Source of the DNA: Neptunicella plasticusilytica
GTDB taxonomy: Bacteria > Pseudomonadota > Gammaproteobacteria > Enterobacterales > Alteromonadaceae
Length of the DNA stretch: 64,000 nt
Direction: 5' to 3'
Assembly (NCBI RefSeq): GCF_047922965.1
Contig: NZ_CP150481.1
Span: 3,286,001 to 3,350,000 of the forward strand
Both the position numbers and the translations under genes were made by a program. The notes under the pieces are model-generated. The model was not told the origin of the DNA, did no database searches, and was given only the letters and a program-made list of their open reading frames with translations. Positions 1-8,743 of this stretch are shown one piece after another (the stretch's first letter is position 1; every line of letters starts with the position of its first letter).

Positions 1-61
1 AACAAATAAAACCACAAACAAATAAAACCGACTACCTGACAAAAATAGAGTCTAATTTTTC

Positions 62-442
62 TCATTGCGATCTACTCACAAGTTCATAAAACGCGGCTTG
101 AGATTCAGTAATTGGGTTAACTTGATACCAGTGGTTAGCATCACTACTTTTACAAACAATTTTATACTGACCTGTCGCGAAGTCACCACCTATCCAATGT
201 AGTTGTCTACAAACTGAGCCGTTTGCCGATGTATACTTTTCTCCCAAAGCCACATTATATTGATTAACCATGACTTGCGTGCCAGAACTAGCCTCATTCA
301 GAATCCGTGTTAGTTCCGGTGAGAAACCGTCCAGTCCTTTACTTATATTTGACGTAGGCTCAGAGTCAGAATGTTTTTGATGAGTCAACGCACAACCGCT
401 TAACAAAAAAAGACTAAAAAGTAATATGAATATTTGCTTCAT
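62..442 (-). CDS. Small predicted lipoprotein of unknown function
   Basis: The reading frame stays open upstream to 493, but the ATG at 442 gives a typical lipoprotein signal: a charged MK start, a hydrophobic stretch rich in Phe and Leu, and a lipobox ending LLSGC. The Cys would be lipidated after signal peptidase II cleavage. The mature part, about 110 residues, has a Ser/Thr-rich linker and then a compact domain with two Cys residues (near VCRQL and IVCKS) that could form a disulfide. The C-terminal pattern, with a Cys-containing strand pair near the end, recalls small outer-membrane lipoproteins, but I cannot name a family. It lies 148 bases downstream of wecA on the same strand, with no terminator seen between them. 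Function is unknown. Confidence 0.6.
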   Translation of the reverse strand: MKQIFILLFSLFLLSGCALTHQKHSDSEPTSNISKGLDGFSPELTRILNEASSGTQVMVNQYNVALGEKYTSANGSVCRQLHWIGGDFATGQYKIVCKSSDANHWYQVNPITESQAAFYELVSRSQ

Positions 443-590
443 ATGCAAAAGTAAAAAGAGTTGAGTGCGAGCATAATGATAAAGTTTGTCCAACAGAACG
501 GTTCGAGTCAGTATACAACAGGCTATATTAGATAAAAACTGCTTTACATTTAACGAGTTAATATACTGCGTTCAACAATAAATAGATGTG

Positions 591-1664
591 TTACCCAATT
601 AAGCTGCGCTTAATCAGACGAAGTTGACGTAAAATCATCCAAATATTTTGGATGATATAACTATAAATAACTAGTAAGACAATAAAAGACCAGCACATTA
701 TATATTCTGGGACATGGATTATTTCACCAATAATTCCAATACCCGCATATGTTGCTCCAAGCAATAAAATAGCGATTAAAGTAGCTCTAGAAGACAAACC
801 TGCCCGCATAAAAATATAATGTAAATGTTGTTTGTCAGGTCTAAGAACCGACTGACCTTTTTTAGCACGACGGTACATTATTGCAGCCATATCCATAAGA
901 GGTAAGCCAACCAACCAAACTGCAGTGATTGGTCGCATAGATGAATGCGAGCCTTGTGTATATTCTACCAATAGCCACACAATAGTCAGGCCAATAAACA
1001 TACTACCCGAATCACCCATAAATATCTTATTGCCTTTAAATCCCTTAATACTGAGATTAAACGCCAAAAAAGGTACTAAAGCTGCAATAACCAACATCGG
1101 TCCCATTATTTCTGTCTCATTATTAGACAATAGAAGTAAAACAACTACCCCGAGCAAAACAATAAGACTCATTCCACCTGCTAGACCATCGATACCATCC
1201 ATCATGTTAAACGCGTTGATCACGCCAACAACACAAACAAGAGTAAAAAAATAACCTAATAACCCCAAATTAATATCACCAAAACCAATAATATCACCCA
1301 ACGATGTGACATAATTTTGGGCGCTCCAAGCCATAATTGCCGCCACTCCAAACTGACAAATAAGACGTCCTTTAGGGCTTAATTCAAAACGATCATCAAG
1401 CATTCCCAACAATACAATAAACGCTGCCGCTGTAAAAAACATGGGATCATTTCGCAACCATACATCAGTTGCAAAACTGGACACTAAAATGGAGAAAAAC
1501 ATCGCCAAACCACCAGTAAGTGGAATAATGCCTTTATGGTCTTTACGAATTCCAGGCTGATCAACCAAGCCCCATTGGTGGGCAACAGGGTTCATAACAA
1601 CGATAAGTAATACGGCTACAAAAAATGCCATAAAAAGAGGGGTAAATTCCAGATATGCAAACAT
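591..1664 (-). CDS. wecA: Undecaprenyl-phosphate GlcNAc-1-phosphate transferase (WecA family)
   Basis: This is an integral membrane enzyme that moves GlcNAc-1-phosphate from UDP-GlcNAc to undecaprenyl phosphate, the first step of O-antigen or common-antigen synthesis. The 357-residue length and many hydrophobic segments fit the MraY/WecA family. Family motifs are visible in order: the DD pair at about residues 90-91, NAFNMMDGIDG at 150-160, FMGDSG at 215-220, and the His motif DKQHLHYIF at 277-285, which is typical of the WecA/WbpL branch rather than MraY. The ATG at 1664 has an AGGAAG ribosome site about 11 bases upstream. The gene stands alone after a long gap. WecA and WbpL-type enzymes are hard to tell apart by eye; the His motif and the absence of adjacent O-antigen genes favour WecA. 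Confidence 0.88.
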   Translation of the reverse strand: MFAYLEFTPLFMAFFVAVLLIVVMNPVAHQWGLVDQPGIRKDHKGIIPLTGGLAMFFSILVSSFATDVWLRNDPMFFTAAAFIVLLGMLDDRFELSPKGRLICQFGVAAIMAWSAQNYVTSLGDIIGFGDINLGLLGYFFTLVCVVGVINAFNMMDGIDGLAGGMSLIVLLGVVVLLLLSNNETEIMGPMLVIAALVPFLAFNLSIKGFKGNKIFMGDSGSMFIGLTIVWLLVEYTQGSHSSMRPITAVWLVGLPLMDMAAIMYRRAKKGQSVLRPDKQHLHYIFMRAGLSSRATLIAILLLGATYAGIGIIGEIIHVPEYIMCWSFIVLLVIYSYIIQNIWMILRQLRLIKRSLIG

Positions 1665-2505
1665 GCTAGTTGTAACTTCCTATTATATTAAGCGTCCATA
1701 TCAGCCTAAGTCGTACTATCGAAAGAATTGATAAAAAATGTATAGGCGATTGTTTAAAAGTCATTCTTTCTTCAATAATTAGGTTGTGTAGCCAATTTAC
1801 GACAGTTTTCCACTGACAAATGTAAACATTACAAGCGTAAAGAAGCCATTCGCTAAGCTTTTATCATAGTAAGGATGGTAACAAAGATGTATTACTTTTT
1901 ACTAGTTTATTCGTGTTAGTAAATTGATCCAAATTGTTATCATTTTTTCACACCATAGTTAGATGATCACTAGTATAGACATTGCGAGAAAGCAATACTT
2001 GAGCTTATTCTAGCTAAATAGCTTGATAGTACGATTTATGATTATGCTCACAAATTATTTTTAGACACTATCACTTTGTAGCGTGGAAAATACTCAGATC
2101 ATTCCCGCATTTCTTGCTTTTCCACGGCAGCAACGGTATAACCGCTCGGTTTAGTTTTATAACTATTTTGATAAACGGAGCGTGTTTATCTTTCATCTTC
2201 ACCGTTGTTGAGAAATGAAAATGTCTCAATCAAGGCGTAAACAGTGTAGTTTAGTCATCTAAATAAATCTGTTTACTGACTTTGTTTAAAAAGAGTGGGA
2301 GTGAGGGATTTTCAGACTCAACCCAAAGGGCTGGGGCTATTTTTCCTTCTCACTTCGTTATCAAACGCTTAAAGAGAACCACTCTTCGCGCGTTTTCTGC
2401 CTTGTGGTTAAGAAAAAATAGCCGCCAGCAGTGATGAAGATGAAAGATAAACACGCTCCCGTCATTATTATAATAAGTCAATCAAAAAAGAATTAGGGGT
2501 ACAAA
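1665..2505. other. Long intergenic region between divergent wecA and peptide transporter
   Basis: No convincing gene is seen in these 841 bases. It must hold the divergent promoters of wecA (minus) and the transporter (plus). The left half, to about 2100, is AT-rich without obvious structure. The right half, 2170-2460, is densely palindromic and is listed separately. A small reading frame on the minus strand overlapping the start of the transporter has no support and is treated as a shadow. Confidence 0.6.
2177..2459. repeat. Nested inverted-repeat element with 25-base perfect termini
   Basis: Bases 2177-2201 and 2435-2459 are exact reverse complements (25 of 25), enclosing 233 bases. Inside are further inverted pairs: TTGAGA 2208-2213 with TCTCAA 2224-2229; GTAAACAG 2237-2244 with CTGTTTAC 2269-2276; AAGAGTGG 2291-2298 with CCACTCTT 2379-2386; and an imperfect 19-20 base pair at 2330-2348 with 2410-2429. 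The left end also forms a local hairpin, GATAAAC 2170-2176 with GTTTATC 2184-2190. It ends 46 bases before the transporter start. It could be a MITE-like non-coding mobile element or a structured leader. No target-site duplication is obvious. Confidence 0.7.
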
Positions 2506-4053
2506 ATGTCTGAGACCACTGAAGATCTCTACGTAGGGTCACAGCAACGTAACTTGATGGGTCATCCTGTCGGGTTGTCGATCTGCTTTTTAACCGAGAT
2601 GTGGGAACGTTTTTCCTATTATGGAATGCGCACCATTCTGGTGTTGTATCTGGTGAAATACCATTTATACAGCGCTGGCGAAGCCAGCATGATTTACGGT
2701 GCATACGCCGGCTTAGTCTATATGATGCCCATCATCGGTGGTTATATGGCAGACCGCTACCTGGGCAGCCGTAAAGCTGTTACCTATGGCGCCATATTGC
2801 TGGTGGCTGGACATGGTTTGATGGGGTTTCATGGCCCGGCATCCTTTATGGATGGCGACAGCGTAGTCCGCAATGATCTCTATATTAATATCTTCTTTCT
2901 GGCATTAGCGCTGATTATTACCGGTGTTGGCTTTCTCAAAGCTAATATTTCCACTATTGTGGGCGCGTTATATGGACCTAATGATCCCCGTCGTGACGGT
3001 GGTTTCTCAATATTCTATATGGGGATCAACCTTGGCTCGTTATTCTCTACCGCGTTAGTCGGTTATGTGGGAGAAACCTATGGCTGGAACTACGGTTTCG
3101 GTCTGGCCGGTATCGGTATGTTATTCGGTTTACTAGTGTTTTTATGGGGACAACGTTATCTGGATGGCCGTGCCGAACCCTCCAATCCTGCCATTTTAAA
3201 AGAAAAATCGCCGATTGGTTTAAATAAGGAATACACCATTTATCTGTTCGGCCTGGCGCTGGTCGCGGTTAGCTGGGTATTGATGCAGTATCAAACTTTT
3301 GTCGGCTCTCTACTCGGTGTGTCCGGTTTTGTAATGATTGCAATTATCCTGATTTATGCCTTTACCCAATGCACCACGGTCGAGCGTAACCGTATTATGG
3401 TGGCGTGCTTTTTGATTGCTATCCAGTCGGTTTTCTGGGCCTTGTTTGAACAGCAAGCGGCCAGCTTGACCTTACTCGCCGACCAACAATTTGATTTGAA
3501 TGTACTAGGCATGAACTTTCTGGCTTCACAAGTACAGCTACTAAATGCCCTGTTTATTGTCGTGTTAGCCCCAGTTATGGCCTGGTTATGGGTGGCGTTA
3601 GCGAAAAAACATGTTGAACCTTCTACTCCCGGAAAATTCGGCCTTGCCATGTTATTAATCGGCCTGGGTTATATTGTTTTTGCCTGGGGTATGGGTATGG
3701 ATGACAGCACCAACAAGAGCTTTATCTGGCTGGTCTTTATCTACTTGTCGTTAACAGTAGCTGAGCTGTGTTTAAGCCCGGTAGGCTTATCTATGGTCAC
3801 TAAACTCAGTGTCAGCAAGATTGTCGGCATGATGATGGGAACCTGGTTCCTGTTTACCGCGTTAGGTAATTATGTGGCAGGCTGGATCAGCTCATTAACC
3901 GGCAGCAGCGCACATGGCGCTGATAGCGGTCAACTGGATATCGCAGCCACTATCAGTGTGTACAACGATATCGGTTTAATCAGTGTCGGAGTGGGTGTAT
4001 TTATTCTGGCGCTGACGCCATTGCTTAAAAAAGGCATGCACGGCGTGCATTAA
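2506..4053 (+). CDS. POT/PTR2 family proton-dependent oligopeptide transporter
   Basis: This inner-membrane importer would take up di- and tripeptides with protons. The 515-residue length and 12-14 predicted hydrophobic segments fit the bacterial POT (DtpA/YdgR) family. Two signatures are visible: the proton-coupling motif ExxERFxYYG at residues 31-40 (EMWERFSYYG), and the loop motif GGYMADRYLGSRK at 78-90. The ATG at 2506 is preceded by AGGGG at a suitable distance. The gene is single, with a long structured upstream region and its own terminator directly downstream. Alteromonadales often carry several POT paralogues, so I do not assign a dtp letter. The family assignment is firm; the substrate is inferred from the family. 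Confidence 0.92.
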   Translation: MSETTEDLYVGSQQRNLMGHPVGLSICFLTEMWERFSYYGMRTILVLYLVKYHLYSAGEASMIYGAYAGLVYMMPIIGGYMADRYLGSRKAVTYGAILLVAGHGLMGFHGPASFMDGDSVVRNDLYINIFFLALALIITGVGFLKANISTIVGALYGPNDPRRDGGFSIFYMGINLGSLFSTALVGYVGETYGWNYGFGLAGIGMLFGLLVFLWGQRYLDGRAEPSNPAILKEKSPIGLNKEYTIYLFGLALVAVSWVLMQYQTFVGSLLGVSGFVMIAIILIYAFTQCTTVERNRIMVACFLIAIQSVFWALFEQQAASLTLLADQQFDLNVLGMNFLASQVQLLNALFIVVLAPVMAWLWVALAKKHVEPSTPGKFGLAMLLIGLGYIVFAWGMGMDDSTNKSFIWLVFIYLSLTVAELCLSPVGLSMVTKLSVSKIVGMMMGTWFLFTALGNYVAGWISSLTGSSAHGADSGQLDIAATISVYNDIGLISVGVGVFILALTPLLKKGMHGVH

Positions 4054-4077
4054 AAACCCCTGTTAATCAGTTCAAAA

Positions 4078-4102
4078 AGCCGGATAATTGTCCGGCTTTT
4101 TT
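4078..4102 (+). terminator. Rho-independent terminator after the peptide transporter
   Basis: AGCCGGA at 4078-4084 pairs with TCCGGCT at 4091-4097 around a six-base loop, followed by a T run to 4102. It starts 25 bases after the transporter stop codon and lies before the next gene. Confidence 0.85.
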
Positions 4103-4119
4103 GTATCTAGAGACTGTTT

Positions 4120-4425
4120 ATGCGCCTGATATTTTCCAGTAAGCAAATCCCTCAATTGCAATCCCTGTCGCTGGTGGAACGCATCGAAAAACTCGATCAG
4201 GCCGGTAAAATGCTGACTCTACCGGAAAAACTGCTACTAAATATACTTAAACTGGTGATTCTGGTACCGGTATTTTTTCTGTTACTACGAGTGGGTCAAA
4301 ACTGGTCGGTGATGTTGTGGATGCTATTGCTGCTATTGTGCTTTCCTTTACTGATCAAGCCATTACAATATGGTTTAAGCGAGAAATATCTGTCAGAAGT
4401 ATTGAAAGGGTCAAAGCAAATATGA
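4120..4425 (+). CDS. Small two-helix membrane protein, translationally coupled to galE
   Basis: This is a 101-residue protein with a polar N-terminal third (residues 1-40, containing a VERIEKLDQAGKML-like amphipathic stretch), two long adjacent hydrophobic segments at about 41-60 and 65-83, and a basic C-terminus. It looks like a small inner-membrane protein. From memory it resembles an uncharacterised family common in Alteromonas relatives (DUF6170-like), but I could not verify this. Its last codons overlap the galE start by four bases (ATGA at 4422-4425), so the two are probably translated together. The gene starts 17 bases after the transporter terminator. No function can be proposed. Confidence 0.7.
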   Translation: MRLIFSSKQIPQLQSLSLVERIEKLDQAGKMLTLPEKLLLNILKLVILVPVFFLLLRVGQNWSVMLWMLLLLLCFPLLIKPLQYGLSEKYLSEVLKGSKQI

Positions 4426-5435
4426 ATATATTAGTTACCGGAGGTGCCGGTTATATAGGCAGCCATACCGTATTACAGCTGCTGGAAGCGGATTATCAGG
4501 TGATAGTGCTGGACAACCTGTGTAATGCCAGTGAGGAATCACTGCGCAGAGTAGAAAAAATCACCGCCAAGAAAGTCACTTTTATTCAGGGCGATATCTG
4601 TGAGGCCGACACATTGCGCTCATTGTTCAAGCAACATCAAATCGATTCTGTTATCCATTTTGCCGGTTTAAAGGCCGTAGGTGAATCGGTACAACAGCCA
4701 CTGAAGTATTATCGTAACAACGTGATGGGTTCAGTCACATTATTTGAAGTGATGGCTGAATTCGGGGTTAGAAATCTGGTATTTAGTTCTTCTGCCACCG
4801 TTTACGGCGATCCTATTAGCCTGCCGTTAAATGAAGGTATGCCCGAAGGTAAACCGACCAACCCCTACGGCCAGTCCAAATTGATGATCGAAAATATCCT
4901 CAAGGATGTGTATGTATCGGATAATGACTGGAACATAGCCTTGCTAAGATATTTCAATCCTGTTGGCGCTCATTCTTCCGGATTGATCGGTGAAGATCCT
5001 AACGGTATTCCCAATAACCTGATGCCTTTTATTGCCCAAGTTGCGGTAGGTAAACGCGAAGCACTTTCGGTGTTTGGTAATGACTATCAGACTCAGGATG
5101 GCACAGGAGTGCGCGACTATATTCATGTAGAAGATTTGGCCAATGGCCATCTAAAAGCGATTGAAAAACTGCAACAGAAGGTCGGTCTGGTCACCTATAA
5201 CCTTGGCACCGGTGTCGGTTATTCGGTACTGGATATGGTCAAAGCCTTTGAACAGGCCAGCAGCCAAAAGATCGCCTTTAATATTTGCCCTCGTCGCGGC
5301 GGTGACGTGGCTGCCTGTTATGCCGATGCCAGCCTGGCAGAGACGGAATTAGGCTGGAAGGCACATAAAGGTATTAGTGAAATGTGTGCAGACACTTGGC
5401 ACTGGCAGTCAAAAAATCCCGATGGCTATAAATAA
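4422..5435 (+). CDS. galE: UDP-glucose 4-epimerase
   Basis: This cytosolic SDR enzyme interconverts UDP-glucose and UDP-galactose using bound NAD, supplying UDP-Gal for surface polysaccharides. The 337-residue protein starts MNILVTGGAGYIGSH, with the Rossmann glycine motif at residues 7-13. The catalytic YxxxK is Y149-K153 (YGQSK), preceded by the SSS motif at 122-124. The ending, where the substrate loop passes through RRGGDVAACYADAS, is typical of GalE. The frame is open further upstream to 4317, but that start lies inside the preceding gene; the ATG at 4422 overlapping that gene's stop is the right start. Specificity for GlcNAc derivatives cannot be ruled out by eye. Confidence 0.92.
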   Translation: MNILVTGGAGYIGSHTVLQLLEADYQVIVLDNLCNASEESLRRVEKITAKKVTFIQGDICEADTLRSLFKQHQIDSVIHFAGLKAVGESVQQPLKYYRNNVMGSVTLFEVMAEFGVRNLVFSSSATVYGDPISLPLNEGMPEGKPTNPYGQSKLMIENILKDVYVSDNDWNIALLRYFNPVGAHSSGLIGEDPNGIPNNLMPFIAQVAVGKREALSVFGNDYQTQDGTGVRDYIHVEDLANGHLKAIEKLQQKVGLVTYNLGTGVGYSVLDMVKAFEQASSQKIAFNICPRRGGDVAACYADASLAETELGWKAHKGISEMCADTWHWQSKNPDGYK

Positions 5436-5524
5436 CCTGAATTCGGGATACCCCTTTTCACTCGGCAAGCCTGGTATAAACTTGTCGAATGGTTCAGGTC
5501 TGGGGCTGGTATGAGAAACCGATA

Positions 5525-5586
5525 GTCGAAGGCTGAATCGATTAATTCACCCTTCGACAGCTCATTCTTCGCGCTCAGGGAGAACA
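5525..5586. repeat. Intergenic palindromic repeat, copy 1
   Basis: GTCGAAGG at 5525-5532 pairs with CCTTCGAC at 5551-5558. The stretch 5550-5586 then closely resembles 46588-46621 elsewhere in this window: both begin CCCTTCGAC, then GCTC, TTC, CGCGCTC and GAAC follow in the same order. This points to a dispersed intergenic repeat family. It lies between the convergent galE and wbpP genes and may serve as a bidirectional hairpin. Confidence 0.55.
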
Positions 5587-5611
5587 GAAATAACCTTAGA
5601 TATAATTTTAC

Positions 5612-5670
5612 GCTCGTAGCTCGTAGCTCGTAGCTCGTAGCTCGTAGCTCGTAGCTCGTAGCTCGTAGCT
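5612..5670. repeat. Heptanucleotide tandem repeat (GCTCGTA, about 8.4 copies)
   Basis: Fifty-nine bases consist of perfect GCTCGTA units (eight full copies plus GCT), ending nine bases beyond the stop codon of the convergent wbpP gene. It lies outside any reading frame, so copy-number change would not alter a protein. It is a likely hypervariable (VNTR) locus. Confidence 0.95.
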
Positions 5671-5678
5671 AAAATACC

Positions 5679-6695
5679 CTACACATTTTGCACATACCAG
5701 GGCATGGTCAGGCTAATGCCCTCAGCAATACGATATTGGGGTTCATAACCTAGCAACGACTTGGCCTTACCAATATCGGCCTGCGAATGACGTACATCAC
5801 CGGCGCGAAAATCCTGATAGACAGGCTCGGCGGAATAGTCAATATCCTGTTGTTGCAACGCATTTTTTATTGCGCTGAATAATTCGTTTAATGTCGTCCT
5901 GTCGCCCACCGCCACATTAAACACTTCGCTCCCCCCTAAAAGGGTTGTTGACGCCAGCAGATTAGCCTGGACAACATTGTCGATATAGCAAAAATCGCGA
6001 CTGGTTTCACCATCACCGTTAATTGCTACTTTGTCATTTTTGGTCATCGCCGCAGTCCATTTAGGAATGACTGCCGCATAGGCTCCATCGGGGTCCTGAC
6101 GACGCCCAAATACGTTAAAATAACGTAAGCCGGTGGCATGGAAACCATAAGAGCGGGCAAAAACATCCGCATAAAGCTCGTTGACATATTTGGTCACAGC
6201 ATAAGGAGAAAGCGGATTACCGATGTTTTCTTCCACTTTGGGCAAAGCAGGATGATCACCGTAAGTGGAGCTGGACGCAGCATATACAAATGATTCCACT
6301 TGCTGTTCCCTGGCAGCAATCAGCATATTCAAAAAACCGCTGATATTCACTTCATTAGTGGTAGCAGGGTCATTAAGTGACCGGGGAACCGAACCCAATG
6401 CCGCTTGATGCAATACGTGCTGAACGCCACTGACTGCATTCTTGCAAGTCTCGACGTCACGTATATCGCCTTCAATCATCTGAAAGTTTTGCCATTGCTG
6501 GTCGCTGACCAGTCCTTGTACTTCATCCAAATTCTTCTGATGACCGGTAGCAAAGTTATCCAGCCCAACCACTTGCTGATTAAGTTTCAACAACGCTTCT
6601 AGCAAATTGGAACCAATAAATCCGGCCACGCCTGTTACTAACCATTTACGCTGTTGCTTGTCTAGCTGCTGTTTAAGCTGCTCAAATCTGCTCAT
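5679..6695 (-). CDS. wbpP: UDP-N-acetylglucosamine 4-epimerase, WbpP/TviC type
   Basis: This SDR epimerase interconverts UDP-GlcNAc and UDP-GalNAc (or their uronates) for surface glycans. The 338-residue length matches the WbpP/TviC family. A short helix precedes the Rossmann motif G22-V-A-G25-F-I-G28. SSST lies at 141-144 and the catalytic YxxxK is Y165-K169 (YAVTK). The segment NVFGRRQDPDGAYAAVIPKW at about 194-213 is characteristic of this branch rather than of GalE. The ATG at 6695 has a good AAGGAA site. Only 33 bases separate it from mlaA upstream, so it may be read with the ccm-mlaA transcript. Its product could feed O-antigen or the glycan locus at the far right; that link is speculation. 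Confidence 0.88.
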   Translation of the reverse strand: MSRFEQLKQQLDKQQRKWLVTGVAGFIGSNLLEALLKLNQQVVGLDNFATGHQKNLDEVQGLVSDQQWQNFQMIEGDIRDVETCKNAVSGVQHVLHQAALGSVPRSLNDPATTNEVNISGFLNMLIAAREQQVESFVYAASSSTYGDHPALPKVEENIGNPLSPYAVTKYVNELYADVFARSYGFHATGLRYFNVFGRRQDPDGAYAAVIPKWTAAMTKNDKVAINGDGETSRDFCYIDNVVQANLLASTTLLGGSEVFNVAVGDRTTLNELFSAIKNALQQQDIDYSAEPVYQDFRAGDVRHSQADIGKAKSLLGYEPQYRIAEGISLTMPWYVQNV

Positions 6696-6728
6696 GCTGA
6701 TTTCCTTGTCGTGTTTATCTGAAGGCGA

Positions 6729-7499
6729 TTACAAATTATCCAGATAGGCATCAATATCTTCGTTTAAATCCTGCTCTTCCTGGCTGGTTTCGATCTTGCC
6801 ATCCAGTATTTTAAATTGCTGATCCTGAAAATAGACATTTTTGATTAAGGCATATGGATCAACCGCATCCCTCAACAATTGTTCCTGATCGACAAATGAC
6901 GCTCTTTTTTCCAGGGCTTTAATCACGTTAGTCGTCAGTGACAGATATAAAGTAAGATCAAAGGGGTAATAAACCCCTTCTACCACCTTACCAGTACTGT
7001 CTCTTGCATCACTGGGGCCTAATGCCGGTAGCATAATAAAGGGACCTGAGCCTATTCCCCACACGCCTAGCGTTTCAGCAAAACTCTCGTCACGTCGCTC
7101 GATACCTGCGTCGGTCGCCACATCCAATGTCCCTAATAACCCAAAAGTTGAATTGAGCAAAAAGCGTCCCAGACTAATAAACGAGTCAGCTACTTTACCT
7201 TGCAACAGGTTATTGATCACGTTAGCCGGCTCTTCCAGATTAAGCGCAAAATGATACAGTCCTTTACGCGCGAAAGAAGGCATATTCTCGGCGTAAGACA
7301 AGCTTACCGGACGCAGAATATTCTTATCCAGCACATCCCAGTTAAAGGACCACATATCCCGGTTGTAGGATTCAAAAGGGTCGCGTTGATCTGCATATTG
7401 TTGCGTTTGATTAACATCAGCCTGCTGTTCAACAGATTGACGATTTGCGCACCCACCAAGTAATAAAACAACCACCAATACTGTATAAAGCTTTTTCAC
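6729..7499 (-). CDS. mlaA: Outer-membrane lipid asymmetry lipoprotein MlaA (VacJ)
   Basis: MlaA is an outer-membrane lipoprotein that removes misplaced phospholipids from the outer leaflet and hands them to MlaC for return to the inner membrane. The 256-residue protein has a lipoprotein signal ending LLGGC (Cys17), then the family start RDPFESYNRDMWSFNWDVLD and the conserved core with NVINNLLQGK, GLLGTLDVA and LGVWGIGSGPFIMLP. The start is GTG at 7499, overlapping the ccmI stop by four bases (GTGA), so it is translationally coupled to the cytochrome c maturation operon. Other mla genes are not in the window. The identification is firm. Confidence 0.93.
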   Translation of the reverse strand: MKKLYTVLVVVLLLGGCANRQSVEQQADVNQTQQYADQRDPFESYNRDMWSFNWDVLDKNILRPVSLSYAENMPSFARKGLYHFALNLEEPANVINNLLQGKVADSFISLGRFLLNSTFGLLGTLDVATDAGIERRDESFAETLGVWGIGSGPFIMLPALGPSDARDSTGKVVEGVYYPFDLTLYLSLTTNVIKALEKRASFVDQEQLLRDAVDPYALIKNVYFQDQQFKILDGKIETSQEEQDLNEDIDAYLDNL

Positions 7500-8743
7500 T
7501 GTGTTACTTCCTGATCAATCATAATTTTCGCTGCAACATTTTGTCCCGGCTGCACAGGTGCAATGATTTCACCCTGAAGATCGCCTGGCGCTTTTTGCAC
7601 ATTTTCGTCTACTGAGATACGCGCAACCAATCTGGCTTGCTTCAAGTCAGACAGTTTGTAGCTAGCTAACATGGCGTTATTATCCGTTAATTCAATACTA
7701 ACAGGCCATTGTTGCAACGATTGTTTAACCACCGCTGCCGGCATTTGCATGTTTGTTTCAGCATTTTGGGCAAACACCACAACAAAACCCTTGGCAGGGA
7801 TTTTACTGCGTAACGCCTCATCGACATCAACAGTGATGGTAAATGCAGTTTGCTGTGTGGCCGACTGTCCGGCGTCGCCCCGCAATTCATCAATGCGTTG
7901 CTGTAACGATTGATACAGAGGATCGCTTTTAGGTACCTGCAGTAGTAATTTCTGCCAGTTCTGAATCGCCAGAGGTTTATCGTCCAGTTGACTGGCTACA
8001 ATGGCTAACAAACCCAGTGCATCATAATCTTGCGGATCCTCAGTTAATAATTGTTGCAAATAACCTTTAGCCCGCTGTAACTGTTGAGGCTGGTTGGTCA
8101 TCGCCAATGTCTGGCTTAAGCTGATTCTGGCACCTTTATGCTCTGGATTGAGTTTTAACGAACGTTCAAATGCCTCAATGGCAGGCTCAACATAACCTAT
8201 TGCATTGTATACCCGTCCTAATAGCAACCAGGCAACCGCATCTTCAGGTTTATCTCGCAAGGTCGTGCGTAAACCCAAGGCTAAATCGGTTAATTCCTGC
8301 TCCGTTACCGTCTGGTCTGCCTGCATCACTGCACGCCTGGCCAAATCAGGAAACTTCTGCATGGCCTGTTGCCAATGCTGCATTTTACCCAATTGACTAG
8401 AGTGCCAGTACACGGCGGAAACTAACGCCAGGATCACAACGACACTCCCCCATATCAGCCAATGATATGGGGATTTAACTATCTGCTGTTGCCCTTCGCT
8501 AAATTCATCTGCCAAAGCACTTTTAAGCTCTTTTTCTGCCTGGGCACGATCTTCATCCGACAGCAGGTTTTGCTTATGCTCACTTTGCAACTCAGCTAAA
8601 CGTTGGCGTGTCAGCTCTATATTCATCTGTTGTGGATCGGCAGAAACTCGCTGCTGTTGTTGTTTGGCGCGAAACCAGGGCACCGCAACCATTAAAACCG
8701 CTATAAGGACCAGACTAAGCACACCGAAAAAAAATTCCAGCAT
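7496..8743 (-). CDS. ccmI: Cytochrome c maturation protein CcmI (TPR apocytochrome chaperone)
   Basis: CcmI binds the C-terminus of apocytochrome c and delivers it to the CcmFH heme-ligation complex in the periplasm. The 415-residue protein has an N-terminal membrane segment at residues 4-22, a cytoplasmic coiled loop rich in Gln, Leu and Glu, a second membrane segment near 93-110, and a periplasmic part with TPR units (about 150-280, including LLLGRVYNAIGYVEPAIEAFERSL). A C-terminal beta domain follows at about 300-415, as in E. coli-type two-domain CcmH. The start codon overlaps the ccmH stop by one base, and the 3' end overlaps mlaA. It is the last ccm gene of the operon. Confidence 0.88.
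   Translation of the reverse strand: MLEFFFGVLSLVLIAVLMVAVPWFRAKQQQQRVSADPQQMNIELTRQRLAELQSEHKQNLLSDEDRAQAEKELKSALADEFSEGQQQIVKSPYHWLIWGSVVVILALVSAVYWHSSQLGKMQHWQQAMQKFPDLARRAVMQADQTVTEQELTDLALGLRTTLRDKPEDAVAWLLLGRVYNAIGYVEPAIEAFERSLKLNPEHKGARISLSQTLAMTNQPQQLQRAKGYLQQLLTEDPQDYDALGLLAIVASQLDDKPLAIQNWQKLLLQVPKSDPLYQSLQQRIDELRGDAGQSATQQTAFTITVDVDEALRSKIPAKGFVVVFAQNAETNMQMPAAVVKQSLQQWPVSIELTDNNAMLASYKLSDLKQARLVARISVDENVQKAPGDLQGEIIAPVQPGQNVAAKIMIDQEVTQ

Noticed and set aside
5612..5670. Tandem repeat as CRISPR array or phase-variable coding repeat
   Set aside because: Units are contiguous without spacers and lie outside any reading frame.
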